DNA from: Onchocerca volvulus
Taxonomy: Eukaryota; Nematoda; Chromadorea; Rhabditida; Onchocercidae
DNA length: 64,000 bases
Reading direction: 5' to 3'
Assembly: GCA_000499405.2 (NCBI GenBank)
Contig: HG738137.1
Location: 20,484,603 to 20,548,602 of the forward strand
Of the stretch, positions 27,775-40,600 are shown piece after piece. Made by a program: the position numbers and the translations under genes. The stretch's first letter is position 1, and the number at the start of each line of letters is the position of its first letter. A model generated the notes under the pieces. That model saw nothing but the letters and a program-made list of their open reading frames with translations, was not told the DNA's origin and ran no database searches.

Positions 27775-28077
27775 TCCATCCCACAGCGCCAGTTCTGCTT
27801 ACCAAAAATAGCCCATTTGGAGCACACTGCAATTTCTATGTTTCATTCAAGCAAGCAAGACGTCATACTCATTGAAAGTTTGAGAATAGGTTGAAGACGT
27901 TTGTCCCACAATTCCTCTAATCATTCGCTTTACCGAATATAACAGCTTTATTACGTACTCCAGCTATCCTGAGGGAAACTTCAGAGGGAACCAGCTACTA
28001 GATGATAGTTCGAGTAGTCTTTCGCCCCTATACCAAGTCAAACGATTGATTTGCACGTCAGAATCGCTTACGTTTTC
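27775..28077 (-). pseudogene. 28S (large-subunit) rRNA gene fragment, decayed
   Basis: Read on the minus strand this matches a conserved core of eukaryotic 28S rRNA, in order: AGCGATTCTGACGTGCAAATC, GGTATAGGGGCGAAAGACTA, CATCTAGTAGCTGGTTCCCT, GAAGTTTCCCTCAGGATAGC, GGTAAAGCGAATGATTAGAG, CAACCTATTCTCAAACTTT and GGTAAGCAGAACTGGCGCTG. Several positions differ from the invariant rRNA sequence (for example GACTTGGTATAG has lost a G, and ACTACTCGAAC replaces ACTAATCGAAC). The match fades on both sides, so this is a fragment of about 300 bp dispersed outside the rDNA array and not a working rRNA gene. No 18S, 5.8S or spacer sequence is seen nearby. Confidence 0.88.
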
Positions 28078-28605
28078 CTGCACTTTACTTGCGAATTCGC
28101 CACATCATTGAAGATTTCTTAACAAAAGAAAGCAAAAAACACATTTTGTCTTTTTTGTCGAAAATAAAACGAATATGTGCCAATATACTGATGACATGTC
28201 CAATCCAAAAAGGACACTTCAAATATCCGATTTCCACTTAACATAGCAAAGGGGACCAACCGTTCCATCTTCTCTTCCTGCACTTCTGTGCACCAAGCTG
28301 TCCGTAAATGCTGTTGACTGCCAACATTGTTCGATCAGTAGGCATTCTCTGACTGCAGCAGAATGCTCCAACTTGTACATTAGTTTCCAGCTATTTTCTG
28401 GTATATTACATTGTTAATTGATGGTGTTGTCTCGTCTATGCTTTGTTAATCGAAATAAATCAATTTAATTTCAAATTCAATTTTGATTTACAAAAAATTT
28501 TGTAAATACATGGCGAAATTGGAAATGTTAGAAAAACCATAAGAATCTTCATACATATATATATCAAAAGTTTTTCTGAAAAGTGATCACTCTACACCAA
28601 AACTC

Positions 28606-28624
28606 TAGCTAGCTAGCTAGCTAG
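28606..28624. repeat. (CTAG)n microsatellite
   Basis: Nearly five tandem CTAG units. The unit is its own reverse complement, so the tract can fold on itself. No function is assigned. Confidence 0.85.
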
Positions 28625-28991
28625 TTTTAAAGTATCGATTCACTCCAAGCTACTGCCACACAGTTGATATTGCTGCTCATTTTGATGCCAACCATCTATC
28701 GTTGACAATATGAGCTTCCAAGCTCATCCCATTCTCCAAATTTTTTCTTCGAAATCTTTTAGAATTTTTTCAATCCTATACACTCTCATTTTTTTATGAT
28801 TCTGTAGCCCCAACTTCTGCCACATAAAATTGTGGATAGCGCGGGAAGAATAAGCAGAAGAAAACTTCGTACTTAGTTCTTAAAAAATTCGTGTTTAGCT
28901 TTTAAAAAATTTTCCTGTCAATAATGTTATTTAAAAAATGATTTTCTAAATATAAATAGTGCATAAATAAATAATATAACTTGATTAAATG

Positions 28992-29062
28992 AGTAACCAA
29001 GTGTAAGCAGTAAATTAAATTAGGATGAATAACCAAGTGCAAGCAGTAAATTAAATTAGGAC
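28992..29062 (+). repeat. Two-copy tandem duplication, 36 bp unit
   Basis: A unit containing AACCAAGTG, then AAGCAGTAAATTAAATTAGG, occurs twice with period 36 and about two mismatches. It lies 120 bp upstream of the small membrane protein gene. Confidence 0.8.
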
Positions 29063-29182
29063 TGTTTGAATGAAAAGTAGTATTCGTTTTTGAGCACGCT
29101 TTTTGAGCTAATTGAAATTAGACGAGCGATTTTTTTTTTATTTTTACTTATTTATTTTTCTTATATTTCTTTGTTTTCAGCA

Positions 29183-30376
29183 ATGGTTGATTTAAAACAG
29201 CAACTGGATATGTTAGATTATCTCGGACCGGTTGCTGTATGGATTTCCTTCTTCTCCATAATATTTATAATTTCGGTAACTTGTATTTTGTGGTGCTGCG
29301 TAACTGAAGCGGATGACAAAACTGTTTTTGCTAAGGTCTGTGGACTATCGAATTTCTTTTTAATAAAATTAATTTTGAAAAATTATTGATTGAGGATGAA
29401 TGAACTACTAATGATGTTTATATCTATTTAATTTCAGAAATTCAATCTTTCGTTGTTTCATGCTTACTTGCCATATTTCCTAATGTAGAGGTTCAAAATT
29501 TTTGTTCAGTTATCCAATGTATCCCAATTTATTTAAAATCATTTTGATGCTCTCAATAATCTACATATTCAATTTTTTATTTTTCAATCAAAATCTTTTT
29601 TGGATTATTGATTTTACTCTTTCATAATAAAAAGAAAGCACATAATAACAAAAATCACTACTAATGGAAAAACTCCTATAAAAAATTTTCACATATGCTA
29701 CGAAAGGTTCATGGATTTTCACAACAAATTAAATGTCAATTTTTCTAGTATTATACATGTCATATTAGAAATGAACCAACTAGAAGTATTTGCAAATCCT
29801 TTAAAAATTTTTGTTATAAAATCATATTTTCTTACTACGAATATGGTGAATCCTTCTAAATTCAAGTTTTTGTGAAATTCGTTTCGTCAAATGATTCATT
29901 TTCGAAATTCCTAATTTTATTCAAAAAAACTAGAAATATGAAAACTTTCAGAATATGGATTAGATTTTGAATAAAATCAAAAAAATAAGAGCAGGAGTTA
30001 CTATCTCGAAAACTGGGAGGATATAGTGAAAAATTGATTTAGTAGAGTAGATCAGTATATTTTTGCTGCCGAATAGTATGTAATTTATCAATGCTCAAGT
30101 GGAACAAATTAAACAATTATAAAAATTAAAATCAGCATCAAACGCAAAAAGTATTCTTCAGAAGCATGTAACGATCCCTTCGATCCCTTAATTAATCTCC
30201 AGATTCCATTACAACTTTATATTGTTCCAGACTTTGCTCATTAAATTTTTAAAATCTTGTTTAGATTAATTTTTTGCTAATGTTCTTGTTTATTTCAGTG
30301 GGGCATGGGACCAAGGCATCAAGTAACCATCGCACAGCAAAAATATGATTCAACTTCGTCTCATAAAGTTTTATGA
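29183..30376 (+). CDS. Small single-pass membrane protein, 76 residues
   Basis: Two exons, 29183-29335 and 30299-30376, join in phase 0 (AAG/GTCTGT donor, TTTCAG acceptor) to give 76 residues. An N-terminal segment beginning MVDLKQQLDMLDYLGP is followed by one strong hydrophobic helix at about residues 17-39 (AVWISFFSIIFIISVTCILW), then CC and a polar tail of about 35 residues with AKWGMGPRHQ. The start codon lies two bases after TTTTCAG, a position typical of nematode trans-splice or short 5' UTR acceptors. The exon pair, phase match and protein-like tail argue for a real gene. The family is not recognised; a type III or tail-type micro-protein of the plasma or ER membrane is possible. It stands alone, more than 3 kb from any neighbour. 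Confidence 0.72.
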
Positions 30377-33300
30377 AATGGAAATGCTTTTGATTAGCTT
30401 AATCTTATTATTATTTTTTCTTTGATTTATTTTAATTTTTCCTGAACTGAACATTGTTTGTAATTGATGATTCTTTGTGCTTCCATGTTATTGAAAAATA
30501 GCCTAGTAAGCAATCGGATTAGTAGGGCTTGGAATATAAAATTGTATTGCAAATCAAATGCAAATGAAAGATATAACTCAAGAATTATAATTTTTTTTTT
30601 TTTTTGGGTAAGATGAAATTGGATTGTTTTGGAAATTTCTATTTGAAAAAGATGTACATATTGTTAATAATAAAAATAATAAAGATAATAGCATAATCAG
30701 ACTGATGCTAAATAATAGTCTGTATAGTTTTTGAAGCTGAAACTATTTTCTGGAGAATATGAATTTTTCAAACCAGAGTTCATTTATGCTAGTAAATTTA
30801 ATTGAAAGAGTTGATTTTCGCACTTTTGGTGTCTATTATTCATTGTATATCACATAATTCACATATTATTGAAAAAGATATTTTGTTGAAGTTATCAAGG
30901 AGTATTATTTAACAAAAAATAATAATAAGGTTGGAAATTAAATAAATTACTAAGCTTAATTAGAATTAGGTGAAGGATTTTTTACAACCTATTTATGATC
31001 ATTCATTCCAGAGCATTATTTCATCTTTTTTGATGTGCTTTTTCACTACCATCGCTCATTACTTTCATTTGTTTAACAATGAACAATAAAAGTTAGAGTA
31101 GCTAAGATCACTTTTGTTATTTTCTAAGAAAGTGGGGGATTATCAGTCATTTTTCAGACTGCTTTCAGTTGTAAACTGCCACTTATTATAAGAATAATTG
31201 TTGAGAATTTCACTTTTTTCATTTCAAAAACATTCGAGATTCCATGATATTCCGTCGTACCATAGTGAACATTACGGCAACAGAAGAGATGAAAAAATTC
31301 AGTTGTTCTTGATAATTTATTTACTTTCAGAAACACTTTAAGCCTTCATATGTGGCAATACATTATTTTAAAAATAATTAAGGGTTCTGAATACATGTTG
31401 AAAAATTGCTTTTGAAAATTCGATCTGTTCACTCAAATACTGCTTAGATGTCAATGATCAAAAATGCTAATATGGGCTGAAATTAAAGTTACAGAAATTC
31501 AGAATGAAACTATATATTAGCTGAAGAAAGCCAAATGATTCCGTAATACAGTAAATTCTATTCACATAGCGTTTACAGAGTAATTTGTCTAGAGTAAGAC
31601 CATGCAAGTCAGGAAAGCATGTGGAACTTTCAAATTTAAAATTTGGTCTTTCTCGTTTTGAAAATATTCGATATTCTAAAATATTCTATTAAATCGAAAT
31701 AAAACATTACATCACTCAGCCGGGAAATCTCTGACGAAAAAATCTAATGATTTGTGATGTGTAATCGGTCTGTTTACCGAACTGTTTTACTTTTTTAATG
31801 GCACTTATATTCTATTTTCTTATTAATTTAACAATATGAAACTTTGAAGAAGTTTTCTAACTTTTGTTGATGTCAGTCTTGAATGATTCGCATTTACGGG
31901 CTGTCAAAAAAATAAAGTTTTCTGAAAATTTTAATGTTTTTTCAGCGGAATTTTAATCATTATCATTATCTTTTATAGGAGAGGCAATCGACAATGCTGA
32001 ATCCTGACTTTCTATTTGTCTTATTCGTGAACAAACATCTTTATGTTGTTCATGCTGTAAATAAAATAAATATTTTTATGGAAAACATTTGCTGAGTTGC
32101 TGATGAACCATTCAATGTTCTAGGGAAGATAAAGTAAAAATATAACTTCAAAATTTAAAATTCGTCAAATTGTTGACAATTTCTGCGAAAGTTGAATATA
32201 CGTTCAATGAAAGTCGCTGAAAAGCGGAAAATGATTTAGCTACTTAGCATGATGGCCAATATTTTCGCTTTCCCAACAACTGAAATGAGTCGCACACGAA
32301 CCATCTACTTGATTTTGAACTTCTTGGTGAACAATCATGGAATATCACTTCACCACATCAATTTCTGCATTGAGAACACCTTTCCAAAACCGATATCTGA
32401 ATTACTATTTCACACTATCATATGGTCAAATATTACTCTATGACAGTTGGTTATCATTACTGACTATTGTACACAGATATGATAATTTAATAATTAAAGA
32501 CAGATAATGTGAAGAATGCCAGTGATTATCTAAAAAATAATAATCATTATAGATTTTATGTATTTTAAATCTTTGGTTAATTAAATGATCCATCAGTATG
32601 ATTCAAACTCACATAATATTGAAAAATATACTTTAAAAGAAACGAGCTATTTGGTAATGGATATTTCAATGTATCGTATTCAATTCTTTAAAATACCAAA
32701 TTTTCCTCAATGTTGTTTTGATTTTCATCAATGATTTTTCATTTTTATTAAAAGACTCGTTGCGTTTGCCTTAAAGCAGATGCGGACTGTTAAAACAGTC
32801 GGTCCTGACAGCTTTAGAGAGCACAATAATATCAATTATTTAAAATAAATATTCACTATAATGGCAATTTAACTAGCATTAGGCAGTTTTGAAAAATTAT
32901 TTGGCTGATTTATGAATTTTTGGCTTTGGATGAAGCACTCTGAGATGAACTATACTGAATAATTTAGTAGTGCTATTGTTTACAATACATTTCAAAATAC
33001 TGCAGCAGGTGAAAAAAATCGGAAAATGAATATTTTGAACTATTTTATTTCTTCAGATTTCAGATAAAACAATGATTGAACATAAGATTGGAAAAGATTT
33101 GTTTCATGTTTCATATTTCTCGCAAATGAGTTACTGGCGATATTTACATTCTTTATCAACAAAAAACAAATTTTAAGTCATATGGAATTTAAAGTAATAA
33201 AAAACTCAGAATAAAGCTTTATTTTTTTTTTAAATTGTGATTATCTTTTAGCTGATTTTTGACCTGTTTTGAATTTCATTAAATTCAATAAAAAGCAGTC

Positions 33301-34147
33301 AGTGTTGGATGTACGTAAAAGACTCGTCTCACTCCACTAAAACAAACTGAGAAAATTAATAGAACGAAAAGCATCTGATACTTTTTCAATTTTCAATCTT
33401 TATATCATCTCTTTTTCGTTGCAAAGTCAGAAGCTTTGTTTCTTACATAATGCGATAAAACAGCTGACTTTTATGTAAGCAGATATTTTTAATGCCTATC
33501 AAATCAACAGAAGTTTAGAAGTTGTGAATAATAACACTTAATTGTATGTTATTTTTGCTATCAGAAGTTCTCCGCAGTTTTTTTTATGATGTTCATGCAA
33601 ATTTCACATGCATATTCTAGATAAAGTACTGCTATCTTTAATTTAGTAAATTTCTACTTATTTATTTTCTTAAAAATCATAAAATTCCCTGCTAGTGAAA
33701 AATCATGTGAATCATATGATTTTCTTGCTTATCAAAAGAAATTAAATTCCGAATTTTTACTGCAAGCAATAAAAAAAACAACCATCAGTGTTTCGTTATT
33801 GATTGATAGAACAGTGATTTTTCGATTCTGTTACAAGCAATCATCAATGCAGAAAACAACTATCAATGCACCTATCACTTAATTCATTTATTTTTTATTT
33901 TTTTCTTTCACAACAACGATAAAAACTAGCCAATAATGAAAATGAATGAATTTAATGAATTATAATCACTCGGTGATATCTTACAACAAACCGCCTAAGT
34001 TTGTGAAATCTAGTTCAAGTTATTTAAAATCAATTAGCCTTCTGCTTTCAAACATTAAAAACTTTTATTACTCAAATGCCAGAAATATTTAAGTACTAGG
34101 CATATGATTGATGGATTTTCGCCTTATACCATCATCCACTGTAAGAT
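30377..34147. other. Gene-poor spacer
   Basis: No gene, RNA or repeat family is recognised. ORFs here are short and AT-driven. The first few hundred bases should hold the 3' UTR of the small membrane protein gene. An AATAAA on the minus strand near 34,065 could end the transcript of the cysteine-rich gene next to it. Confidence 0.55.
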
Positions 34148-35055
34148 TCATAGGATTAAAGTCCTTGGACAAATTAATACACATTCTGCTTGATCGGTAT
34201 CGTTGGATAGCTTGTAACCCATCTCAACGTTACATCGACATCTATTGCACACCAGTCCATCACATCTGATGATATTTTGCTTTAATTTTCCGTACCGATT
34301 AGAAACACTGGATGGGCAAACTGGTACTGAATGATTCTCATTGCGCCCCAGACGGACCAACACTTCTGAGTATTTGCAGTGAACTGGAAAAAAAAAATCA
34401 GCTTGACTGAGAAAAAATTCGATTCCCTCAAAAATGGGGATTAAATATTGAAAGTTCAGCACACAATATATTGCAACTTTTGATATATAATAGCACTTTT
34501 GCAAGAAAGACTGTAACTGAATAATTAAATTAGAAATATCGTAAAAAACTCATTAATTTTAAAGTCATTTTAGATGTTTGTTTTAATTGATTCTTTTTTT
34601 AATTAAAACATTTGGTTGGAATGGAATAGCGTAAACGATGTTCTACACTGATCCGAACTTTTTTATTCTTTTAATATTTGAATATTACACGTCTAAAGTT
34701 CACATAAATCACATTCGATTTAAGTTTTCATAATAATCTTGCTGACATTTAATGTCAATATACCTAGAATAAAATAATTCATTTGGTAATTTTATAATAT
34801 ATTTATTAAAATAACATTCGAGAATATGCATATTTCTAATAACCTGTCGTTTTGTTAATCATTATCAAAATGTCAATTTTATTACGATAAACATAGATTT
34901 TTAAACAAAGTGAAAAAAATTGAAAATGAAAAGGATCAACTTGATTTTATCCATGTTATTAAAGAGCGACAAATTTCTAAATAGTTCGAATATCTAAATG
35001 TCATACCTCTTGCAGAACATTTTTCCATATATATCAAGCCGAAAACACCAAGAAT
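34148..35055 (-). CDS. Possible cysteine-rich secreted protein, last two exons
   Basis: The terminal exon (34383-34148) follows a clear acceptor (TTTTTTTTTCCAG). It codes 77 residues with eight cysteines, among them VCPSS, RCDGLVCNRCRCN and ECVLICP, then a stop. A small upstream exon at 35055-35007 (TATAG acceptor, GAG/GTATGA donor) joins in matching phase and adds a hydrophobic ILGVFGLIYMEKCSAR, which could be the end of a signal peptide. The first exon with a start codon was not found. On the minus strand an AATAAA lies about 80 bases past the stop. Cysteine spacing suggests an extracellular disulphide-bonded domain, but the family is not recognised. Confidence 0.42.
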
Positions 35056-37684
35056 CTATAACAAGCTGTTCTATTTGGAGAGAAATTAAAATGTTTGGCA
35101 TTTCAGCTAAGTTTACATTGATCCTAAATCTGAATTAAATTCAAAAATTGGGATCGAAAGATAGATTTCAAATTCAATGAATTTAGAGGAAAAGAAAGAA
35201 ATGCGAAATTCAGAATCTCCGACGCTATCATTTTTCTACTATGACACACAGAATCAGTACTTACTATAATGATTAGTTTTTTCCCCATAATATTTGCTGA
35301 CATTCAAATACTTGACAAATTTGGGAATGCGCAAACGTATGAGGAATAAATCTTAAATATAAGTAATCATATGAAACATTGAAAGCTCGCTTCGCTAGCT
35401 AGAAAACCGAAAAGAATGTCAGGATATTTTCGATATATAGGATAATTAACTTCACTACTAATTAATCTCTATCTTCTTTCAGAAGCTTGTAATATATTTG
35501 AAAACTGGAAATAGAAGCTATCAATTAGAAATGTGTTCATGAAACTAGAAACAAGTTTCTTCTTCTTTAAATTTAACGCCGACAAAAAATCAATAGGTTA
35601 ATCACTTCTCTGCAAACATCGAACAGGCTGTAACAACCCATTCTTTACATATAATTAATGATATGTAAGGATTTTAAAACTTTTCATTTTATGGGAATTT
35701 AAACCTTTTTTTTCAAGGAAATCAAAAGTTCCTCTTGTCAAAAGTTTCTCTTCCACTTCACATCATTTATATTATTTTTATCCGCATCTTTCCAAACTGA
35801 CGACCATTTCTTCGTTACCACTCTTACAAACTTTTCAAGCTTCCGTAAGCTAAATAATATGAGGCAAAATATCTTCATTTCTAAATTTCTTAGTCTCATT
35901 AATTAAATGACCAAATCAGATGCAAGAGCTATTATGCATGCTAAGAGCATGGGATACCAATCTAAAAATAAGACATATATGGCCAAGAACATCAATAATT
36001 TAAGTCAATATATTTTATGATCTGGAAAACTGAAGCTTTTCTCATTCTTGATTCCAAGAATAATCAGAGATCAGATCAAAGTATAGAAGTCAGTGAAATT
36101 CAAAGAAGTAAAGTGAATGTTTTATTCGTTAATTTCTTGTATACATAACTTTGAAATTTCAACAGCATAATAATTTCCAACAAACAAAATCAAAAATCAA
36201 ACGTGGAACAGCAGATCCATGAAAAGAAGCCAAAAAAAAAGAAGAAAAAACAGCGAAAGCAATAATAAGACAAATTAAAGTTCATGGAAAATATCAAGCC
36301 CAATTTCTCGATATCAAAAACTTGGAATCACTTTTTGTACGAACCGGGCACGGTTTTCAAATTAGAAATGTGGAATTTTAGAATTAGACAACCATTTTAA
36401 TTTTTTTGAATTGTAGGCTCAAATTAGCGAATCGAGTCTTTTGTAATGGTGGTAGATTAGTAGTAAGGAGAGCGATACTGTGACGATCACAAATTGAGAA
36501 AATCCGAAACAAAGCAAGTGATAAATATTTAGTATCTTCCAGACATTCCGAAATTATGAAAGGTGCTACCTGAAATTATCAAATGAAGATAGATTAATCT
36601 CATAAAGAAATAAGCAACACTGAGACGTCACATATTCGCCTAAATACAATGCACTCTACACTACTCAAAATTTGTACCAAATTTTTCAGGAATATATGCA
36701 CAAAAATTCATTTCGATATTAAGATTGATTAATATACGTTTGAAATACGGTACTTTTCTTGCCAAGCAGTAAATTTGGACACTGCCAGCAAATATCTCTT
36801 ATTAAAAGACAATTTAAATTTGGTTCAAAAATAATATAAAATTTGAAGAGCGCTTCTCCCCTAATTATTAGACATCTCGAACAGCAAAGTATCACCTTTT
36901 AGGCTCGGGCTTTAGAGCTTTTTGAATCGATGATATCTCATTAATCAAGGAAGAACGAAAGAACGCAAGTAAAAGGATAAAGAAAAGATGAAATTTTCTT
37001 TCATTTCGGAGGAAAAAAAACTATTATTAATTGGTGACTTGCAAGACCATATTATGTATCGGACCATGGTTTTCGATGCTCATTACTAGAATCAATAAAA
37101 TAATGCCTTCAATCCATGCTATTTACAAAAAAATCATGTGTATCAATTGGCAAATTTGGTATATTTTTTTTTCTGTCTCTCTCTCTCTAATATGAAGCCA
37201 GTTGAGTATTTAAGAGACATTGCTCCACTAATTCCTAGATCTTGGTAGAAGTATAGAGTTTAAGCAGTGAAATTCTGAAATCCAATTCTATAATATGGTA
37301 AGTACGATAATTATGATGGCAGCAATCATTTTCTTCTAATTTTTTTTTATTTTCCTTCTCTTACTGTGTTTTTTCTAGTCTCTAATTGCTTCCCATCATT
37401 TCCTGTTTACAAAAAATAATTCACTGTATTTTAGATTATTAATCACCATCAAAACAGTGGGATTCGAAAAAATTATTAGCCGCTACTTATTTTTTTGAAT
37501 CCCACAATTTGGATATGATCAAAAATCTTTGAATTCAAATTATAAAAAAGTTGAATTACAAAAAAGTTACCCTAGAAAAAAAATTGTCATAATAGACAAG
37601 CAAATGGCAGAAAATTTTTCACAGTAAGAAAATATCAACAACACAATGCTAATTCAAGTGTAATAATAGAAGAAAAAAACGTAC
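35056..37684. other. Spacer with possible 3' end of the helical-repeat gene
   Basis: No firm gene. A possible short terminal exon of the neighbouring minus-strand gene lies at 37402-37382 (ACAG acceptor, coding EMMGSN and a stop). A plus-strand exon-like segment at 36,166-36,265 (TTTCAACAG acceptor) ends in a lysine-rich tail, but poly-A composition could produce this by chance. Otherwise AT-rich sequence with no recognised repeat. Confidence 0.4.
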
Positions 37685-40600
37685 CCGAGAAAATGAGCGT
37701 TCATGTTTTACCATTTCATGAGCAACTTTAGCAAGCCCATAAGATAGGTGACGGATAAGCTGCGGATTAACTTCCGACGCATTATTTACATATTTCTGAA
37801 CAGCTCGCCCGACATATACAAATAAGCTCATGTAAAACGAACACTGATCATTAATTACAGAATGGGCCCCAAATCGTAGACAATCCTGAGAAACAAAAAA
37901 ATCTTATTAATACAAGCACTTCAATTATAAAAATAAATATTGATATTATTAGAATTAAAAATCTAAAAAATAACCCGATCTACGCCATCTTAATTCAATT
38001 TTTTTTTTCATTATTTTTCTAAAAGAAACACCAGTAAAGGGCTGAGATACTTATTATTTTATAGCTGCAACCAGATTTTTATCCCGATAAGAAGATGCAT
38101 CATTATTCGTCCGAATATTTCTGTAATCAGAGTCGTTTCTATTCCTTATCGATTTAACTTTTGATAAATGATCAACATTCTCCATTGATTGTAACCGAAA
38201 TATCACCAAAGCTCTTGATATTAGAACTAAATCTTTTAGCATTTTTCTATATCTTATTTCTTTCATATACTGTGTTATCGCCTATATTCATTGCAAACCT
38301 TTCTATGATGTAATGAAATTTAGATTTTTGGTTCAATTTCTTAAATATTCTTTCATTTATACTGTGACTAGCATATTACACAGGATACAAGATACCCTGA
38401 ATGTAACTGCGATATTCGTTTCATTACATCCTTTATTCTCAAAAATTTCTCTTATGATAAATTTCTCTACGAATAAATACTGCATTTGCATTTTCTTGAA
38501 TCAGTTTAAAACCATCTACAAAGATTTATAAAAAAGTTTGTAATCTAGAGAAAGACTATTATAATTCAAAGCACATTGGTTCACCAAAATATTTATTTTT
38601 GATTCTAAGACTTAATGCAGCTCATTGTGCGAGAAGACAAAAATACTATTACTAATACGCAATGTAGTAGATCTTGAAAACCTAGGAAAAACGCTAAGTA
38701 ACACTGCCTCCATCTCAATGAACATACCATTAATTACCTAGAAACAACTATGTAAAGTAAACCAGGAAAAATGAACCTGAAATCGATGTTCAGACTTGAA
38801 ACCGATTTTTAATAACATCGAGATGGTAATGATAAGGTAACGCTAGAGACAATGTCTAATGAAAATAAGTAAGAATACTTTAAAAATATATTGTTTACCA
38901 GAAGCAAAGAAACAGCACTGCGTAGCGCAATAAAGTCTGAGGACAACGATTCATAATTTGCTGCAAGAAGTGCCAAAGCAAATGATGTAAAATCTCTTTC
39001 GTAAGCATTACCAGTAACAATCTAGAAAATATTAAGAGTTAAAATTACTAATTCATGCAATTTAATGCATATATGAGTAGAATAAATAATGATATGACAT
39101 CTGGATGAGATACATATCAATTCATTTATGTTTTCATCTGACATAAATTTCATCACAAATTTCAAATTTGCTATTTTCTAGAACATTAACTGATTTTAAA
39201 ATCTGATATACTATACTGTTTGAATAAAGTAAAAAAAATATGACACAAGAAAAAAAACAATGCAGTTCAGCTTGTCAAAAAACATACCGGAAGAATATGT
39301 CGCAGAAAATCAATAACTATTAGATAATCTGCTCCAGCAGCAATATCTACTGTTACTTCCAGTATATCTTTAAGCACAGTAGATAACAATTTTCTCTTGT
39401 CTTCATTTTGATGCTTTGCCAAAGCAAAATATAATGTAAATTTCTTCGATGCATGAAGATCGTGCCAAGATGAGTATAACAGGCTTTTTAACTAAAATAA
39501 AGAATTACTGAATAATCTTGGGCACTTGTTATTTATGGGTACGCAGAGTTAGAACGAATTCAGATTCTGATACAATCATAAGCATCAAAATAAATTATTC
39601 GATTATTTCAACAGCTAATCAGGATTCAATGCATCAAATGTTAATATCACGAAATATTTAATTGAACAGAGAATTAGACTAACCATATCCACGGATGCAA
39701 CACTGATAATGTCGTTAACGGTGGTATCATCATATAATTCGAAATATCTAACATATTTCCAAGAAACGATACGCTCGAGTTTACCCCTTCTCACCATCCA
39801 TAAAATGGATGTTCTCAACAACTGTGACAGCTGCTCTGATATTATTCCAAACTCAATCAATCTTTCCGGATGTTTACAAAGGGTTTTACAGAGCTGAAAT
39901 TGTTTATATCTAAAGTTACAATATACTCACACAAATTTTCTCGAAAAAATTCGATGAATTTTTGACTCTCAAATTGAAATACTATCCAAATTATGGAAAA
40001 GGCTTCAGCGTTATAAGTTATGCGAAAAGTAAATTAATGATAAATAGCATTCTGATAAATGTATTTATGACGTAATTCTTATTTTACTTGATGGGAATTT
40101 ATTTTTGCCCGAATTCTGACATAAAAACTGTGCATGTTAGATTCGAAATCTTTTTGTTCAAAATTTATATCGAAAACTATAATCAAACCAAATTTCACTT
40201 CATCAGCGATTTTGACATGCTTTGCTATATTTTTAATCTCTTTTTCAGTTGCCGTCTTATCGCTTTTTTGCAGTATTTCGACAACTGGTAGCATCGACAA
40301 AGATAATTCAAAAAAAACCATTTTCATTGCATTTCTGTAATCGAGAGGAGAAACCAGTCCATAAACATGTTGGAGAATCTACGAATAGAGCATAATAAAG
40401 TCTAATTATAATCGCTGGCAGGAAATTTTCTAAAGATCTTATGAATTGCTAAGAAAAATATCTTCACATTACATAAAGAAACAAAAAACATCGTCTTTCC
40501 AATACATTCCCACTTATTAAAAAAACTTAAAAATAAAAAAAAAGATATTACCTCTTCAGCACGAATTCGCAATATGCTATTTTCTTCTGTATTTATTTCG

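Larger units (their letters stand above)
18481..29182. other. Gene-poor stretch of 10.7 kb
   Basis: Apart from the items listed separately (poly-T runs, two Helitron-like relics, the 28S rDNA fragment, short tandem duplications) I see no gene. Open frames are short and have the composition expected from random AT-rich DNA. The first part includes the 3' UTR of the DGK gene. Confidence 0.6.

Noticed and set aside
27681..27875. 64-codon plus-strand ORF (MHLLFCAAFYLL...)
   Set aside because: Its second half overlaps the antisense of the 28S rDNA fragment, so the frame is accidental.
18481..29182. Wolbachia or mitochondrial insertions, tRNA genes, CRISPR arrays
   Set aside because: Such insertions occur in filarial genomes, but I recognised no bacterial or mitochondrial coding sequence, no tRNA cloverleaf with a T-loop signature, and no regularly spaced repeats.
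36166..36265. Plus-strand exon-like segment ending in a Lys-rich tail (HEKKPKKKKKKQRKQ)
   Set aside because: It has a good acceptor and a stop, but the tail is a translated A-rich run and no upstream exons on this strand were found.
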